A stretch of 64,000 nucleotides of DNA from Gloeobacter morelensis MG652769 (GCF_021018745.1 NZ_CP063845.1:806001-870000); one strand, 5' to 3'; shown: positions 1 through 10,023, counted from the first letter of the stretch. Program-made: numbers and translations. Notes: generated by a model from the sequence alone, not told the origin.

Positions 1-866
1 ACGCTGTCCGCACGGATCGTACAGCCATCGCTCACGCAGCTGTACCCCAGCACCCGCGCCCCTTTTTCGATCGTGCAGCCTTCGCCTATCAGAGCGTGTT
101 CGGAGACCACCGCCCCGGCCTCCACCACCGTATTTGCCCCGACCCGTTGCTTCAGTTGCGGGTGGGTCAACAACTCCCAGTGCGTGTACAGATACTGCGA
201 GAGCGTTCCGACATCCGACCAGTACGCCCCCGTGCCCATCGCATAGACTGGCGCTCCCTTGGCCACCAGCAGCGGAAACAGGTCGTTGCCAAAATCAAAA
301 AAGGCCGCCGCCGGGATGTAATCGAACACCTCCGGCTCCAGCACATAGATACCCGTATTGGCCCACCGCGAGCGCTCGGCACCTTTGGCGGGTTTTTCTT
401 GAAAGCTCTCGACCCGGCCGTCGGGGGCGGTGACGACGATGCCGAAGCGGCTCGGGTCACCGACTTCTTTGACGGCCATGGTGGCCACAGCACCGGATTG
501 CTTGTGAAAGTGCAGCAGGGCAGTGAGGTCCAAATCGGTCATCACGTCGCCGGAGATCACCAAAAAAGCGTCGCCGGCCAAAAAGCGCGCCTGTTTGCGC
601 ACGCCGCCGGCGGTGCCAAGGAGTTGTTCTTCCCAGGAGTAGTGCAGGGTGACGCCGTGGTGGTGTCCGTCTGCGAAGCGCTCGGCGATCTTCTCGCCGC
701 GGTAGTGGAGGTTGGCGACGATCTCATCGAAGCCGTGCTTGCGGCATAGTCCCAGGATGTGGGCCATGACCGGTTTGTTGATAACGGGCATGAGCGGTTT
801 GGGGAGGGCGTCGGTAAAGGGGCGCAGGCGGGTGCCTTTGCCGGCGGCGAGCACAAATGCTTTCAT
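1..866 (-). CDS. NDP-sugar pyrophosphorylase (mannose-1-phosphate guanylyltransferase-like), C-terminus cut by window edge
   Basis: The minus-strand frame opens with [18 protein letters not shown], the nucleotide-binding signature of sugar-phosphate nucleotidyltransferases. The metal/substrate motifs ISGDVMTDLD and FGIVV follow, and the last ~50 visible residues look like left-handed beta-helix hexapeptides (EAGAVVSEHALIGEGCTI). About 288 codons are present and no stop is reached before base 1. The family makes NDP-hexoses from sugar-1-phosphate and NTP in the cytoplasm; the substrate cannot be told from sequence. It lies 69 bases downstream of rfbC on the same strand and probably supplies activated sugar to the polysaccharide locus. 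Start is the ATG at 864-866. Family assignment is firm, substrate open. Confidence 0.88.
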   Translation of the reverse strand, partial: MKAFVLAAGKGTRLRPFTDALPKPLMPVINKPVMAHILGLCRKHGFDEIVANLHYRGEKIAERFADGHHHGVTLHYSWEEQLLGTAGGVRKQARFLAGDAFLVISGDVMTDLDLTALLHFHKQSGAVATMAVKEVGDPSRFGIVVTAPDGRVESFQEKPAKGAERSRWANTGIYVLEPEVFDYIPAAAFFDFGNDLFPLLVAKGAPVYAMGTGAYWSDVGTLSQYLYTHWELLTHPQLKQRVGANTVVEAGAVVSEHALIGEGCTIEKGARVLGYSCVSDGCTIRADS

Positions 867-935
867 CGGTTTTCTCCAATTGATTGAGCTGACAGTCAGT
901 GGCCTTCGGCACTGCGGGAAGCGCACCCCGGGGCC

Positions 936-1490
936 TTACGGATAGGTGGGCAAATCGAGCGGATCGATGCGCGACAGCGGTGGGTTACAACGGTCGCGCC
1001 GAGAGAGAATCGGCTCCGCGATACACCAGGCGATGGTGAGGGAGGGATCGTTCCACAGCACCCCCCGCTCATCCTGGGGATAGAAAAAATCATCACATTT
1101 GTACATCAATTCGGCCTCCTCCGACAATACCAGCAGGCCGTGGGCGAACCCGCGCGGGATGAACAGTTGGAGTTTGTTGGTTTCGGACAACAGCACTCCT
1201 GCCGACAGACCAAAACTCGGTGACCCTTTGCGGATATCGGTAGCCACCGCGAAGACTTCACCGTGCAACACCGTGCACAGCCTGGACTGGGGCCGGTGCA
1301 ACTGGTAGTGCAAACCGCGCAAGGTGCCTTTGCCCAGGCGGGAGCGATGGTCCTGCACGAAGGTGCCGGTGATGCCCGCCGCCGCAAACTTTTGTTGCTG
1401 ATAGCTTTCAAAAAAATACCCGCGGCTTTCCTCGTAGACTCTCGGTTCAATCACAACCACGCCGGGCAGGGCGGTGGCAATGAAGTGCAT
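936..1490 (-). CDS. rfbC: dTDP-4-dehydrorhamnose 3,5-epimerase family protein
   Basis: A 184-residue cupin of normal RmlC length. The catalytic His lies in TLRGLHYQ (about residue 61), followed by GEVFAVATDIRKGSPSFG, IPRGFAHGLLVLSE and the LMYK tyrosine region. RmlC epimerises dTDP-4-keto-6-deoxyglucose at C3 and C5 on the way to dTDP-L-rhamnose. The start is the ATG at 1488-1490, one base after the rfbA stop; the longer upstream reading lies inside rfbA and does not look like this family. The substrate-contact lysine usual in the QxKL stretch reads Arg here (QSRL), a conservative change. No RfbD reductase gene is visible; it may lie beyond the left edge or the pathway may yield another sugar. 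Confidence 0.9.
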   Translation of the reverse strand: MHFIATALPGVVVIEPRVYEESRGYFFESYQQQKFAAAGITGTFVQDHRSRLGKGTLRGLHYQLHRPQSRLCTVLHGEVFAVATDIRKGSPSFGLSAGVLLSETNKLQLFIPRGFAHGLLVLSEEAELMYKCDDFFYPQDERGVLWNDPSLTIAWCIAEPILSRRDRCNPPLSRIDPLDLPTYP

Positions 1491-1491
1491 C

Positions 1492-2367
1492 TCACCGACT
1501 GCCTCGTTCGACAAGGGTTCTGAGGTACTGTCCGTACTCGGTTTTGCCCAAACGCTCCGCCTGCGCCAGCACCACCTCGGCATCGATATGGCCCATCTGG
1601 TAGGCAATCTCCTCCAGACACGCCACCTTCAAACCCTGGCGCTTCTCGATCGTCTCGATAAAGTTCGACGCCTGCAGCAGCGACTCGTGCGTGCCGGTGT
1701 CCAGCCACGCCATCCCCCGGCCCAGCCGCTCCACCCGCAGCAGCCCCTGCTCCAGGTAGGCGTTGTTGACGTCGGTGATCTCCAGTTCGCCGCGCGCCGA
1801 GGGCTTCACCCCCGCGGCGATCTCGCTTATCTGGGCATCATAAAAGTATAGACCGACTACCGCATAGTTGGACTTGGGCACTTTGGGCTTTTCGTCGATC
1901 GACAGCACCCGGCCTTCTTCGTCGTACTCCACCACCCCGTAGCGCTCGGGGTCCGAGACGCGGTAGGCAAAGATCGTCGAGCCGACCGTGCGTGCGGCGG
2001 CTTTTTGGAGCATTTCGCCCAGGCCGTAGCCGTGGAAGATGTTGTCGCCCAAGATCAAACAGGCCGGGCCGCCCGCCAGAAACTCGCGCCCGAGGATAAA
2101 GGCCTGGGCAAGGCCGTCGGGGCTCGGCTGCAGGCAGTAGCGGATGTCGATGCCGTAGCAGGAGCCGTCGCCGAGCAGTTCTTGGTAGGCGGGCAGGTCG
2201 CGGGGGGTAGAGATGAGCAGCACCTCGCGGATGCCGGCCAGCATCAAAGTGGCCAGCGGGTAGTAGATCATCGGTTTGTCGTAGACGGGCAGCAGCTGTT
2301 TGCTGAGCCCGAGGGTAAGGGGGTAGAGCCGCGTGCCCTTGCCCCCAGCTAAGATAATCCCTTTCAT
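1492..2367 (-). CDS. rfbA: Glucose-1-phosphate thymidylyltransferase
   Basis: A 291-residue RmlA-type enzyme beginning [19 protein letters not shown], with [17 protein letters not shown] and ILGDNIFHG, the classical dTTP/glucose-1-phosphate motifs. It makes dTDP-glucose, the first step of dTDP-rhamnose synthesis. The length matches the family's short (RmlA) form. The ATG at 2365-2367 overlaps the rfbB stop by one base, indicating translational coupling in the order rfbB-rfbA-rfbC. A 12-residue upstream extension in the same frame lies within rfbB and is not needed. Confidence 0.95.
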   Translation of the reverse strand: MKGIILAGGKGTRLYPLTLGLSKQLLPVYDKPMIYYPLATLMLAGIREVLLISTPRDLPAYQELLGDGSCYGIDIRYCLQPSPDGLAQAFILGREFLAGGPACLILGDNIFHGYGLGEMLQKAAARTVGSTIFAYRVSDPERYGVVEYDEEGRVLSIDEKPKVPKSNYAVVGLYFYDAQISEIAAGVKPSARGELEITDVNNAYLEQGLLRVERLGRGMAWLDTGTHESLLQASNFIETIEKRQGLKVACLEEIAYQMGHIDAEVVLAQAERLGKTEYGQYLRTLVERGSR

Positions 2368-3446
2368 CAGGCTGTCCTCCCCCGATAGTTGATGGCGAAC
2401 CACTCTTTGTATTCACCGCTAAGCACCTGCTCCACCCAGTCTCGGTGTTGGGAGAGGTACCAGTGGACCGACTTGCGAATGCCGCTTTCAAAGCTTTCAA
2501 GGGGCTTCCAGCCCAGTTCGCGCTCAATCTTGCCGGCATCGACGGCGTAGCGGCGATCGTGGCCGGGGCGGTCGGCGACAAAACGGATCTGTTCGCGGTA
2601 ACTGCCGCTGCCTGGGCGCGGGCGCTCCTGATCGAGAATCGCGCATAGCGTGCGGACCACCTCCAGATTGGTCTTCTCGTTGTGGCCGCCGACGTTGTAG
2701 GTCTGGCCGGGTGTGCCCGCATCGAGCACCCGTTCGATGGCACGGCAGTGATCTTCCACAAACAACCAGTCGCGGATGTTGGCGCCGTCGCCGTAGATAG
2801 GCAACGCTTTGCCGGCCAAGGCGCTCAGCAGCATCAGGGGAATAAGTTTCTCGGGATGCTGGTAGGGGCCGTAGTTATTGGAGCAGTTGGTGGTCAGCAC
2901 CGGCAATCCGTAGGTGCGGTGGTAGGCGCGCACCAAATGATCGCCGGCCGCCTTGGAAGCGGCATAGGGGCTGTTGGGCCGGTAGGGCGTCGTTTCAGAA
3001 AATGCCGGCTCCGCCGCAGACAGCGAGCCGTATACCTCGTCGGTGGATACCTGCAAAAATCGGAAACCTTCCGCCTCAGGCTGGGGTAATTGCTTCCAGT
3101 GGTGTAAAGCCGCCTCAAGCAGCGAAAAAACACCGTCGACATTGGTTTTCACAAAGGCTTCGGGAGAATGAATGGAGCGATCCACATGACTTTCGGCGGC
3201 AAAATTGACGATATAGCGCGGACGGAAACGCGCCAGTAACTGTCCAACCAACTCGCGGTCGCAAATGTCCCCCCGGACAAACACATGCCGGGGATCGGCC
3301 TGAAGGGCGTGGAGGTTGGCGGGATTGCCGGCGTAGGTGAGCTTGTCAAGATTGACAAGGGTGCCATTGTGCCGCAAAAGCCAGGCATAAACGAAGTTGG
3401 CACCGATGAATCCAGCGCCGCCGGTGACTAATATTGTCGGTTGCAT
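2367..3446 (-). CDS. rfbB: dTDP-glucose 4,6-dehydratase
   Basis: A 359-residue extended short-chain dehydrogenase. It has the NAD-binding [12 protein letters not shown] at the N-terminus, the catalytic TDEVYGS region, the YxxxK pair in [13 protein letters not shown] and the family stretch [18 protein letters not shown]. It converts dTDP-glucose to dTDP-4-keto-6-deoxyglucose. The start ATG at 3444-3446 follows a good ribosome site (GAGGAG). It is the first gene of the dTDP-sugar block, so its promoter should lie in the 289-base divergent gap 3447-3735. Length and motifs are canonical. Confidence 0.95.
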   Translation of the reverse strand: MQPTILVTGGAGFIGANFVYAWLLRHNGTLVNLDKLTYAGNPANLHALQADPRHVFVRGDICDRELVGQLLARFRPRYIVNFAAESHVDRSIHSPEAFVKTNVDGVFSLLEAALHHWKQLPQPEAEGFRFLQVSTDEVYGSLSAAEPAFSETTPYRPNSPYAASKAAGDHLVRAYHRTYGLPVLTTNCSNNYGPYQHPEKLIPLMLLSALAGKALPIYGDGANIRDWLFVEDHCRAIERVLDAGTPGQTYNVGGHNEKTNLEVVRTLCAILDQERPRPGSGSYREQIRFVADRPGHDRRYAVDAGKIERELGWKPLESFESGIRKSVHWYLSQHRDWVEQVLSGEYKEWFAINYRGRTA

Positions 3447-3735
3447 GATTTCTCCTCACATCGACATCACTAAAGGGTAGGCAGGCAGCACCGGTCGTAG
3501 TTCGTCGAGAACGCAGCAAATCTTCGCGCTTTGGCCGCTCACCGGTGGGTTCAGAAAAAAGCACGCTCTGCAAGTGTGCGAATTTCTACCGATGTCGCAA
3601 GCAAGGTTCTGATTGCGTGTTTTCTCTGAGTAGAGCCAGGGGGGTGTAGAGTTAAAATCTAAGCGTGCTTGGTATGGGTCGTTGAAGCGCAGTCGGTATC
3701 CTGCAACCGAACGATGCACTGAGGCAAGTTAAACT

Positions 3736-4062
3736 ATGTATGAACAAATCAAGAGCCGCACCGGCTGGTTGTGGTTAAGATTGCAGCAGGCATTTGCAGC
3801 TGCGACGGACGACGTTCTCCCTATGGCGGTGTCGGCGCGGCGGGGCACAGGGCTGTACCCTCCTGGTTATCTGCAAAGGTTAAAGACACTCACTCTTAAG
3901 CAACTGCTAAATGTGCACAGGGCGGATTTGAGACGCTATCTCGCTCACAAGGAAGCTGGAATTGAGGGCAAGCTGGTGACGACGACCGAACTGGTAACGG
4001 ACTGCCGACAGGCGATTCTTGCTGTCGAGGGTGAACTGCGGCGTCGGGGTGCCGCCCCCTGA
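3736..4062 (+). CDS. Hypothetical protein, 108 residues
   Basis: A short plus-strand gene diverging from rfbB and converging on the glycoside hydrolase-like gene at 4093. The protein is basic and largely helical, with no membrane segment, cysteine pair or known motif that I recognise. Its central part (about residues 55-100) reads as two amphipathic helices (LTLKQLLNVHRADLRRYL and TTELVTDCRQAILAVEGEL). A GAGG lies about 10 bases before the ATG. Codon use resembles the neighbours, which supports a real gene, but no function can be given. Confidence 0.55.
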   Translation: MYEQIKSRTGWLWLRLQQAFAAATDDVLPMAVSARRGTGLYPPGYLQRLKTLTLKQLLNVHRADLRRYLAHKEAGIEGKLVTTTELVTDCRQAILAVEGELRRRGAAP

Positions 4063-4092
4063 TTGAATCGTGGGGGATGCGCAGGCAGGCGG

Positions 4093-5637
4093 CTATGAAG
4101 ACAAGCGGGTAATCGAGTAAGCCGGTAGGGTGATCTTGCCGGTAAAAGCTCCGCTGGTTCTGCGCAGGGAGCCTGGAGCATTAACGAGGGTAAGCGGATC
4201 GCCGGCGATTTGCTCGTAACTGCCGCGCGCTAAAAGGGCACTGGCGGCAAGCTGCTGCGCGGCGGCGGAAAGGTTCATGACAATCACCTGACTATTGGAG
4301 CCGCGGCTGAAACTCCAGCCCAGCACCGATGGAAAGGAGGGACCGGAACTACCCTGCATGGCTGGGGCACCGGGAAAACTTAGCTTTTGGGCAGTGTTCA
4401 TACCTTGCAAAGCGTTGCCAATCAGTTGCAAGGCCGTTCCCCCGGCCGTCAAGCTCAATGGCACCGTCTGGGGCGCTCGACTTGGACTTGTAAAATCGCC
4501 CAGCGCCGCGAAACCTGTCTCGTTGCTGAAAATACTCGCAAACAGGGCGTTTCCGACCAGCACATGGTTGATGACACGGGTGATTTTGGGCTCTTCCAAG
4601 AACAATAACGTTGCAGCAGACACCCCAAGACCATGCATCCAGGTTCCATGTACAGGTTGGCCCCTATCTAGCATGTTGTATTCTGTAATCCACACTTCCA
4701 GGCCCGAGGGGAGCGGCTTGATTCCATCTCGCTGGAATTGCTTCCAGGCGGCAAACGGGCTACCCAGCACTGCCGCAATTTGGTCCGCCGTGAAGGCAAC
4801 AGGCGCAGAAGCACGGGTGCGCTTGAAGGGATTGGATGGCAAACCGGCACTGTAGTAGTGGTGCAAGGTTAGAACATCTGCACCGCGCTGCGCAGCGAGC
4901 AGGGCCCTGTTCCAGCCGGTCCAGCGGGGATCACGCACCTTGCGAGGAGCGGCACCGACCACAGCCAGTTTCGCTTCGGGAAACTCTTTGCGGATCGCAG
5001 TCACCCAGCGGTTCGCTTCATTTGCGTAGTCTGTGGCGCTGGGGAACTTGGCTTTGTTGTCTTGACTGCCGATGTAGAACTCATTGCCCAGTTCGATATA
5101 CCGAATCGGGAGGCCGGCTCGCTTCGCACTGCGGAGCATCTCGAGTTGATTGCCAAGATTAGCGGTCAACAGGTTCAACACGAACACTGGTGTAGCCCCC
5201 GTGGCCTGGCAGCCTTGCTGGAGGTCTTCAAGGTCGACGGCGTTGAGTTTTTGTTTTTTGAATTCACCCGGAAGCTCGGCGTCCTGCAAAAAGCCACCGC
5301 TGCGCCAGTTCCAGTAGTTGGCTATTGTTCCGCCGGGATAGCGCAGGGTGCTCGGCTGCAAAGATTTGACCCCACGCACGAAAGCCGGATCACTCCAGGA
5401 ATTACCGCGCAGCAAGCCAGCACCGTTGTAACCAAAGTAATCGGAAGGCAATGGACGCGGCACCCCCTCAGGCTTGGGAGCGATATCCTGAGCACCGACG
5501 GACGGGACGGCAGCGAGCAGTAGAGTTCCAACTAGCCACTTGACAAACCATCGACGTACAGTCGAATTCGGTAGAGGTGAAATCTCCTTCGATCTGGATG
5601 CGATATTCCACACAATTGTCGGCTCCCATGCTCGCAT
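4093..5637 (-). CDS. Secreted clan-A glycoside hydrolase-like protein
   Basis: A 514-residue protein with a signal-type segment at about residues 28-49 (WFVKWLVGTLLLAAVPSVGAQ). A TIM-barrel of the alpha-L-arabinofuranosidase/GH clan-A type follows: TLRYPGGTIANYWNW, the probable acid/base Glu in YIELGNEFYIGS, and a probable nucleophile Glu in EVWITEYNML. The C-terminal ~100 residues look like the beta-sandwich common after such barrels. It likely trims or remodels extracellular polysaccharide, in keeping with the surrounding export locus. The ATG at 5637 gives an unusually long polar stretch before the signal segment, so the real start could be shorter. The exact GH family is uncertain. Confidence 0.7.
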   Translation of the reverse strand: MRAWEPTIVWNIASRSKEISPLPNSTVRRWFVKWLVGTLLLAAVPSVGAQDIAPKPEGVPRPLPSDYFGYNGAGLLRGNSWSDPAFVRGVKSLQPSTLRYPGGTIANYWNWRSGGFLQDAELPGEFKKQKLNAVDLEDLQQGCQATGATPVFVLNLLTANLGNQLEMLRSAKRAGLPIRYIELGNEFYIGSQDNKAKFPSATDYANEANRWVTAIRKEFPEAKLAVVGAAPRKVRDPRWTGWNRALLAAQRGADVLTLHHYYSAGLPSNPFKRTRASAPVAFTADQIAAVLGSPFAAWKQFQRDGIKPLPSGLEVWITEYNMLDRGQPVHGTWMHGLGVSAATLLFLEEPKITRVINHVLVGNALFASIFSNETGFAALGDFTSPSRAPQTVPLSLTAGGTALQLIGNALQGMNTAQKLSFPGAPAMQGSSGPSFPSVLGWSFSRGSNSQVIVMNLSAAAQQLAASALLARGSYEQIAGDPLTLVNAPGSLRRTSGAFTGKITLPAYSITRLSS

Positions 5638-5691
5638 TGGCTCTGGACAGAAGGAGCTTGATTCGCGTTCTATTGTTCCCCATATCCTGCC

Positions 5692-6837
5692 TCAAATTTT
5701 CCCGCTATTCAGCAAAGAGGGTTGCTTGAGGGCCAGTTCATTCTGAGTCGCCAGCGCCAGGTAGGAATCTGCAACCGCATCCCAATCGTAGAGCTGTTCG
5801 ATGCGCTCATGAAGTTGCTTGCTTTTGTCCGCAGAGCCGACCGCACGTTGAAAGTCATTGGGCAAAGATGCGACTGTAAAAAACTCTCCCAATTCTCCAA
5901 GAGTCTCACGGCTGAAGGGTGTATCGATTGCCAGAACCCGCGGACAAAGCTGCATCGCTTCAAGCAATGCCGGGTTAGTACCGCCGACGGAGTTGCCATG
6001 GATGTACAGGCTGCAGTGGCGACGCAGCACCGCAATGACATCGGCATCGTACACTGCCTTTCTCACCAGAAGATGTTCATCATCCAGAGTTTCAAGGCTT
6101 TTGAGCTTCAGACTGTAGGCAGTCTCGTGACTGTAGCCGATCACAAGGTGCTTAAAGCCCTTTTTCGCCAGGCCAGATTTCAGAAAACCTTCCGCCGCTT
6201 CTACCGGAAGGTTGTCGGCTTCAATGCGCGTAATCTGAAGAGAATACTTGCCCGGCTCGACGCCATACTGCCTGAGTATCTCTGCTGAGCGGGTTGCAGA
6301 AATTTGGGGCAGTTGCGGCACACCGTAGGGGATAAAGGTTGAGCTGGCGCCAAAGCGTTTGCGATAGTAGATGCTCAGTTCGCGAGAGTCGGAGATGAGG
6401 TTGCAAAGCTTTGCGATAATTGCAGAAGCGGCAAAATAATAGAACTTAAAGGGCAAAGACCACTTGGGACGGCGCCACTCCAGACCATCTGTGTTGACAC
6501 TCATAGGGACGCCGCTCAGCAAAGTCATCAAGATTCCAGGCAAATTGGCATTGTTGAACCAAAAAATGTAATCGTACTGCTTCCGGTTGAGCAGTAGGTA
6601 CCAACCCGTCTGTATGGAGGAGACAAAAGTGTCCAAGCTGCGCTTGGTCGATCCTGGAACGTACACTAGGTTTCGCCCCTCGAACACTTCTAGCTTTTTG
6701 TTGTACATGTGCCCGCGGCAGAAAACATCACATTCAACCCCGGCCGCTGCCATACGGGAGGTGATTTCCTGTACGGCGGTCTCGAAACCACCGTACTTGG
6801 CAGGTAGGCCGCGAGTTCCGCAAAATGCAATCCGCAT
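5692..6837 (-). CDS. Glycosyltransferase, DUF1972/Cps2T rhamnosyltransferase type
   Basis: A 381-residue GT-B enzyme opening MRIAFCGTRGLPAKYGGFET, the hallmark of the DUF1972/Cps2T group, several members of which transfer rhamnose. The C-terminal donor-binding half carries IHGNSVGGTNPALLEAM, the loop that normally contains the E-x7-E motif of GT4 retaining enzymes. The start ATG at 6835-6837 follows AGGAGA. It probably adds a sugar, plausibly the dTDP-rhamnose made by the rfb genes in the same locus, to the lipid-linked repeat unit on the cytoplasmic face. Specificity is inferred. Confidence 0.85.
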   Translation of the reverse strand: MRIAFCGTRGLPAKYGGFETAVQEITSRMAAAGVECDVFCRGHMYNKKLEVFEGRNLVYVPGSTKRSLDTFVSSIQTGWYLLLNRKQYDYIFWFNNANLPGILMTLLSGVPMSVNTDGLEWRRPKWSLPFKFYYFAASAIIAKLCNLISDSRELSIYYRKRFGASSTFIPYGVPQLPQISATRSAEILRQYGVEPGKYSLQITRIEADNLPVEAAEGFLKSGLAKKGFKHLVIGYSHETAYSLKLKSLETLDDEHLLVRKAVYDADVIAVLRRHCSLYIHGNSVGGTNPALLEAMQLCPRVLAIDTPFSRETLGELGEFFTVASLPNDFQRAVGSADKSKQLHERIEQLYDWDAVADSYLALATQNELALKQPSLLNSGKI

Positions 6838-7010
6838 TACGAATTTCTCCTAGCTGAAACGTTGAATTGCGTCGCTCGATTCAGAGCCGATTTGGCAGCC
6901 ACAGGAAGTGCACTGCCCCTGGTCAGGCTGGTTCTAGTATTTGCAAAACATCCCCCAACCTGGATTCACATCTTTGCCTGCCGATTGGACAGACTTTCCT
7001 GGAGTTGCAC

Positions 7011-7889
7011 TTACTGGTTCCAGTGCACCAATGGGCGGTTGAGTAGCGCGCTCAATGCGTCGTTATGGGGTGCAAAATGATCGACAAGACGCTTTCTAGT
7101 CTCGGGATTCATGGGGGGGGGAGTAAAGGGTTTCTCGTTCATGCTCAAGATAGTTTTGCGAAGGTCGTAACGGATCTTCCAGGGGAACAGGGGCCTTAGC
7201 ATGGCTTTAAGGAAGTTGTCAGATGTGATGAACTTGGTCAATTCGACAGACCGAGACAGTGCCGCTGAATTCATTCGGCGTTCGAAAGAAGGTGCAAACG
7301 ACGGGTCGACATCCGCCGCCTGGAAAATCCTGCGGCAGACACCTGCAGCATCCTTCTTGAGATCATCCACTAGAAATACTTGCACTCGCTCCCCAAACAT
7401 GTTGTGCAAGTTGCGCACGTGCTTGTGGTAAGTGCTGCGGTCGAGATAGGCCCCTGAAAAGACGCGGATATTGCTACTGCACAGGCGATCCGGTTCCTCG
7501 GCGATTGCCTGCTCGAAGGTTGGACGCTCTTCCCAACCTTTGCGGCGCAAGTACCAGTAAGCAGAGTAAGCGCGGTCGATCGGATGGCGAAGAAGAACGA
7601 CAATTTGACAATCTGGATTGTGCCGCCATAGCCGCTCAATGGCTTCCGGTTGGTACATGACCTCTATGCTCTTCGCGAGGATCGCCGCTTTTGTGCCAGT
7701 CGTTACATCGAAGTAGCGGGCGAAAGTCGACTCGTAACCCTGGTTGAGCTCTGGGCCGGCCACCAGGCCCGAGTATTCGGTTTGATCGTGGGTCACAATG
7801 TCGGGGTGCTGCCCAAGGTAGTCTTTGAGCGAAGTGGTCCCAGCTTTGTGAGCGCCGGCAATCATTACCTTGATGGGCGGATAGTTCAT
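7011..7889 (-). CDS. Sulfotransferase family protein (1 of 3)
   Basis: A 292-residue PAPS-dependent sulfotransferase fold. The 5'-phosphosulfate loop is AGAHKAGTTSLKDYL at residues ~9-23 and the 3'-phosphate strand is IVVLLRHPIDRAYSAYWY. The start is set at the ATG 7887-7889, preceded by GGAGAGAGG; a longer reading to 7979 has no family support at its N-terminus. Family members move sulfate from PAPS to sugar hydroxyls. With two further paralogs directly upstream it suggests a sulfated exopolysaccharide. Acceptor sugar unknown. Confidence 0.82.
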   Translation of the reverse strand: MNYPPIKVMIAGAHKAGTTSLKDYLGQHPDIVTHDQTEYSGLVAGPELNQGYESTFARYFDVTTGTKAAILAKSIEVMYQPEAIERLWRHNPDCQIVVLLRHPIDRAYSAYWYLRRKGWEERPTFEQAIAEEPDRLCSSNIRVFSGAYLDRSTYHKHVRNLHNMFGERVQVFLVDDLKKDAAGVCRRIFQAADVDPSFAPSFERRMNSAALSRSVELTKFITSDNFLKAMLRPLFPWKIRYDLRKTILSMNEKPFTPPPMNPETRKRLVDHFAPHNDALSALLNRPLVHWNQ

Positions 7890-7971
7890 TACCTCTCTCC
7901 GGTTATTGCTTACGAGTGTGCTGAGTTTGGGACGGATTGCACATTGGACAGGGGAATAAACGAAAGTTTTC

Positions 7972-9018
7972 TCACGCAAGTCTGCGCTTGATCGTCTCTG
8001 TAATGCTGCGCATTCTGTTGAGGTTGAGCAGAAACGCTAGACCAAGCTTCAGCGGAAAAGAGGCCGAATTGGTGACTAAATCGACGACAGGCAGCCGCAC
8101 TGGCTGGGGTTTATAACCGTTGCGCTCCATGTACACTTTGGTAATGCTCTGGCAAAGGGCAATTTCCGCTAAGCTCAATCCCCCTTTTTGCCAGCTGCCC
8201 GCCCGATCGCGATTGATACCTCGCACCTCCGGTCGATCGGCCGTGGTGGAGGAGCCGATCTGGGGAACTTCCAACATCGACTGGCTGTACTGCAACTCTA
8301 AAAAGTCACAAAGGCTGCGAACCGTACCCTCCGGCTCAGCTACCACGTCCTCAAAACGTAGGTGAAAGATACGGGGATGGGGCTGTTCGCGCTCGGCAGC
8401 CCGGATGGCTGCATTCCACAGTCTGCTGATGGTAATCGGGTGATAGTTGACCCAGGTGCGTAGCGACTCGCGTAGGGGTGTCTTGTTTCCGCTCAAAAAG
8501 CGTCGCTGCCAGCGGCGTTTCTGCGACAACAACACATCGCGTGGATCGCGAACCATGTTGATGATGCGCGCCTGGGGATATATGCGTAGGATTTCAGGCA
8601 GGTAATAGACGTTGCGCGGCGTCTGATCGCAGGCGATCCGCCCGTCGTTCAGTGCTGTCTCGTACTTGAGAAATGCTTCGAAGACGGCCGGGGCTGTCAG
8701 CGAAGCGGCCCCAGCCTGAGAGATGCACCCCTCGGCCTCCGCCAAAAACTGGTTCGGATCGCGTTGCTGAAGATAACCGACTCTCTGCATGTCGATCAGG
8801 CGCGCGAAGAGCCTGGCTGCCTCTTGGGAAGCGAGGCTCTTCGCCTGCTCCTTCGCAGCAAACATCTCTTCGAAAAAATGTAGCTCGTGAAAGGTAAAAA
8901 TCTCGGGATGTCGAGCGAGGATTCTGCCCATCATCGTCGTGCCGCTCCGGCTATTGCCAACCACAAAGATCATCGGCTGCCGGGAGGCGGTGCCAAAAGT
9001 CTGCGAAAGTTCCTGCAT
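7972..9018 (-). CDS. Sulfotransferase family protein (2 of 3)
   Basis: A 348-residue sulfotransferase-fold protein. The 5'-PSB loop is VVGNSRSGTTMMGRIL (residues ~19-34) and the 3'-PB region is INMVRDPRDVLLSQ. It is longer than its neighbour and only distantly similar to it, so it is not a recent tandem duplicate. The final residues (LGLAFLLNLNRMRS) are hydrophobic/basic and could touch the membrane. It lies in the same minus-strand run as the other two sulfotransferases. The acceptor, polysaccharide or lipid, is unknown. Confidence 0.8.
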   Translation of the reverse strand: MQELSQTFGTASRQPMIFVVGNSRSGTTMMGRILARHPEIFTFHELHFFEEMFAAKEQAKSLASQEAARLFARLIDMQRVGYLQQRDPNQFLAEAEGCISQAGAASLTAPAVFEAFLKYETALNDGRIACDQTPRNVYYLPEILRIYPQARIINMVRDPRDVLLSQKRRWQRRFLSGNKTPLRESLRTWVNYHPITISRLWNAAIRAAEREQPHPRIFHLRFEDVVAEPEGTVRSLCDFLELQYSQSMLEVPQIGSSTTADRPEVRGINRDRAGSWQKGGLSLAEIALCQSITKVYMERNGYKPQPVRLPVVDLVTNSASFPLKLGLAFLLNLNRMRSITETIKRRLA

Positions 9019-9066
9019 TGGTATGATCCCGCTGAAGTCTGCTGGTTCCTGCTAACAACCCGAGAT

Positions 9067-10023
9067 TTAGGACAGCCGACCTGTCGGTGCGGAGGACAGC
9101 CAGTCGGGTAAGTCGCGGTAGCCTCTGTGCGTTAATTGAACAGCCAGGCGCCGATTGTAAGGTTCGTAGACGGAGCGTAGATGTGCGCGAGTTGCCTCGG
9201 TCATTCTCTCCTCAAAGGGGCGGCCGTTGAGGGCAAAATAGAGCCTGCGGGTCGCATCTTTGAGATCGGGAAAAGCCCTCAACACTCGCTCAGCTCGCAT
9301 GTTGACGCTCAAGGCCGCCTTGTGCAACCAAGCGTTCTTGTAGTTGACCGTCTTATTTTCAACCCTGAGGGAATCCGGCAGAATAGGCTCGACCTTCAAC
9401 CAAGCGTAAATCTGCTGCAACAGTGCAGCAGGATCGGATTTGAGCTGATCGAAGAAAAAGACTTTAAGAGAGTCTTCGTAGACATCGAACCAGCTGTCTA
9501 TGTACTCAGTGTAAAATCCGCCTTTAATTCCCCAATATGGATCATTGACTTGCTTGCAAACTTCAGTGTCCGGCATGTTTTGACATGCTTCGATATACCG
9601 ATCAAAAGTCATATTCTGCGCGAGATTAAGCATAGCTTTCTGGTAATTATAGAAAGAGAACAAGCGCTCGATCGGCTCGCGCAGAATGACAATGACCCTT
9701 GTTTTGCTGCCCAACGTTTCCCGCATGGTTTGCGCGAGCTTGCTGCCGCCCTCAAAGTATCCGGGCGTTGCTTCCATAACGTAGGGCTGCTCTCGATAGC
9801 GGGAAAAATTGGCAAGATACTGATCGACAGGAGCGAGCGGGTTGCCGTAACGCAGCGGCAAAAAGTAGCATGTTTCCTTTTTGCTCGAGGCGCAAATATC
9901 TGGGTGCTGCGACAGGTAGGTAAACACCGAGGTGGTACCTCCTTTGACGACTCCAGCAATAACCAGATTGGGCAGCACTCCCGCTGCCGTCCGCCGGGGC
10001 GAAGGTGAGATTTGGGTTGTCAT
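9067..10023 (-). CDS. Sulfotransferase family protein (3 of 3)
   Basis: A 318-residue sulfotransferase with PSB loop IAGVVKGGTTSVFTYLSQHP and 3'-PB strand VIVILREPIERLFSFYNY, plus the C-terminal EPYNRRLA segment typical of heparan-sulfate-type sulfotransferases. The ATG at 10021-10023 is preferred; a reading beginning 27 bases upstream would use a TTG. It resembles the first sulfotransferase (7011-7889) more than the second. It likely sulfates the exported polysaccharide or its lipid-linked repeat. Confidence 0.82.
   Translation of the reverse strand: MTTQISPSPRRTAAGVLPNLVIAGVVKGGTTSVFTYLSQHPDICASSKKETCYFLPLRYGNPLAPVDQYLANFSRYREQPYVMEATPGYFEGGSKLAQTMRETLGSKTRVIVILREPIERLFSFYNYQKAMLNLAQNMTFDRYIEACQNMPDTEVCKQVNDPYWGIKGGFYTEYIDSWFDVYEDSLKVFFFDQLKSDPAALLQQIYAWLKVEPILPDSLRVENKTVNYKNAWLHKAALSVNMRAERVLRAFPDLKDATRRLYFALNGRPFEERMTEATRAHLRSVYEPYNRRLAVQLTHRGYRDLPDWLSSAPTGRLS

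Noticed and set aside
96-749. 217-codon plus-strand frame opposite the sugar nucleotidyltransferase
   Set aside because: The minus strand carries a clear nucleotidyltransferase running off the left edge; the plus frame is its shadow.
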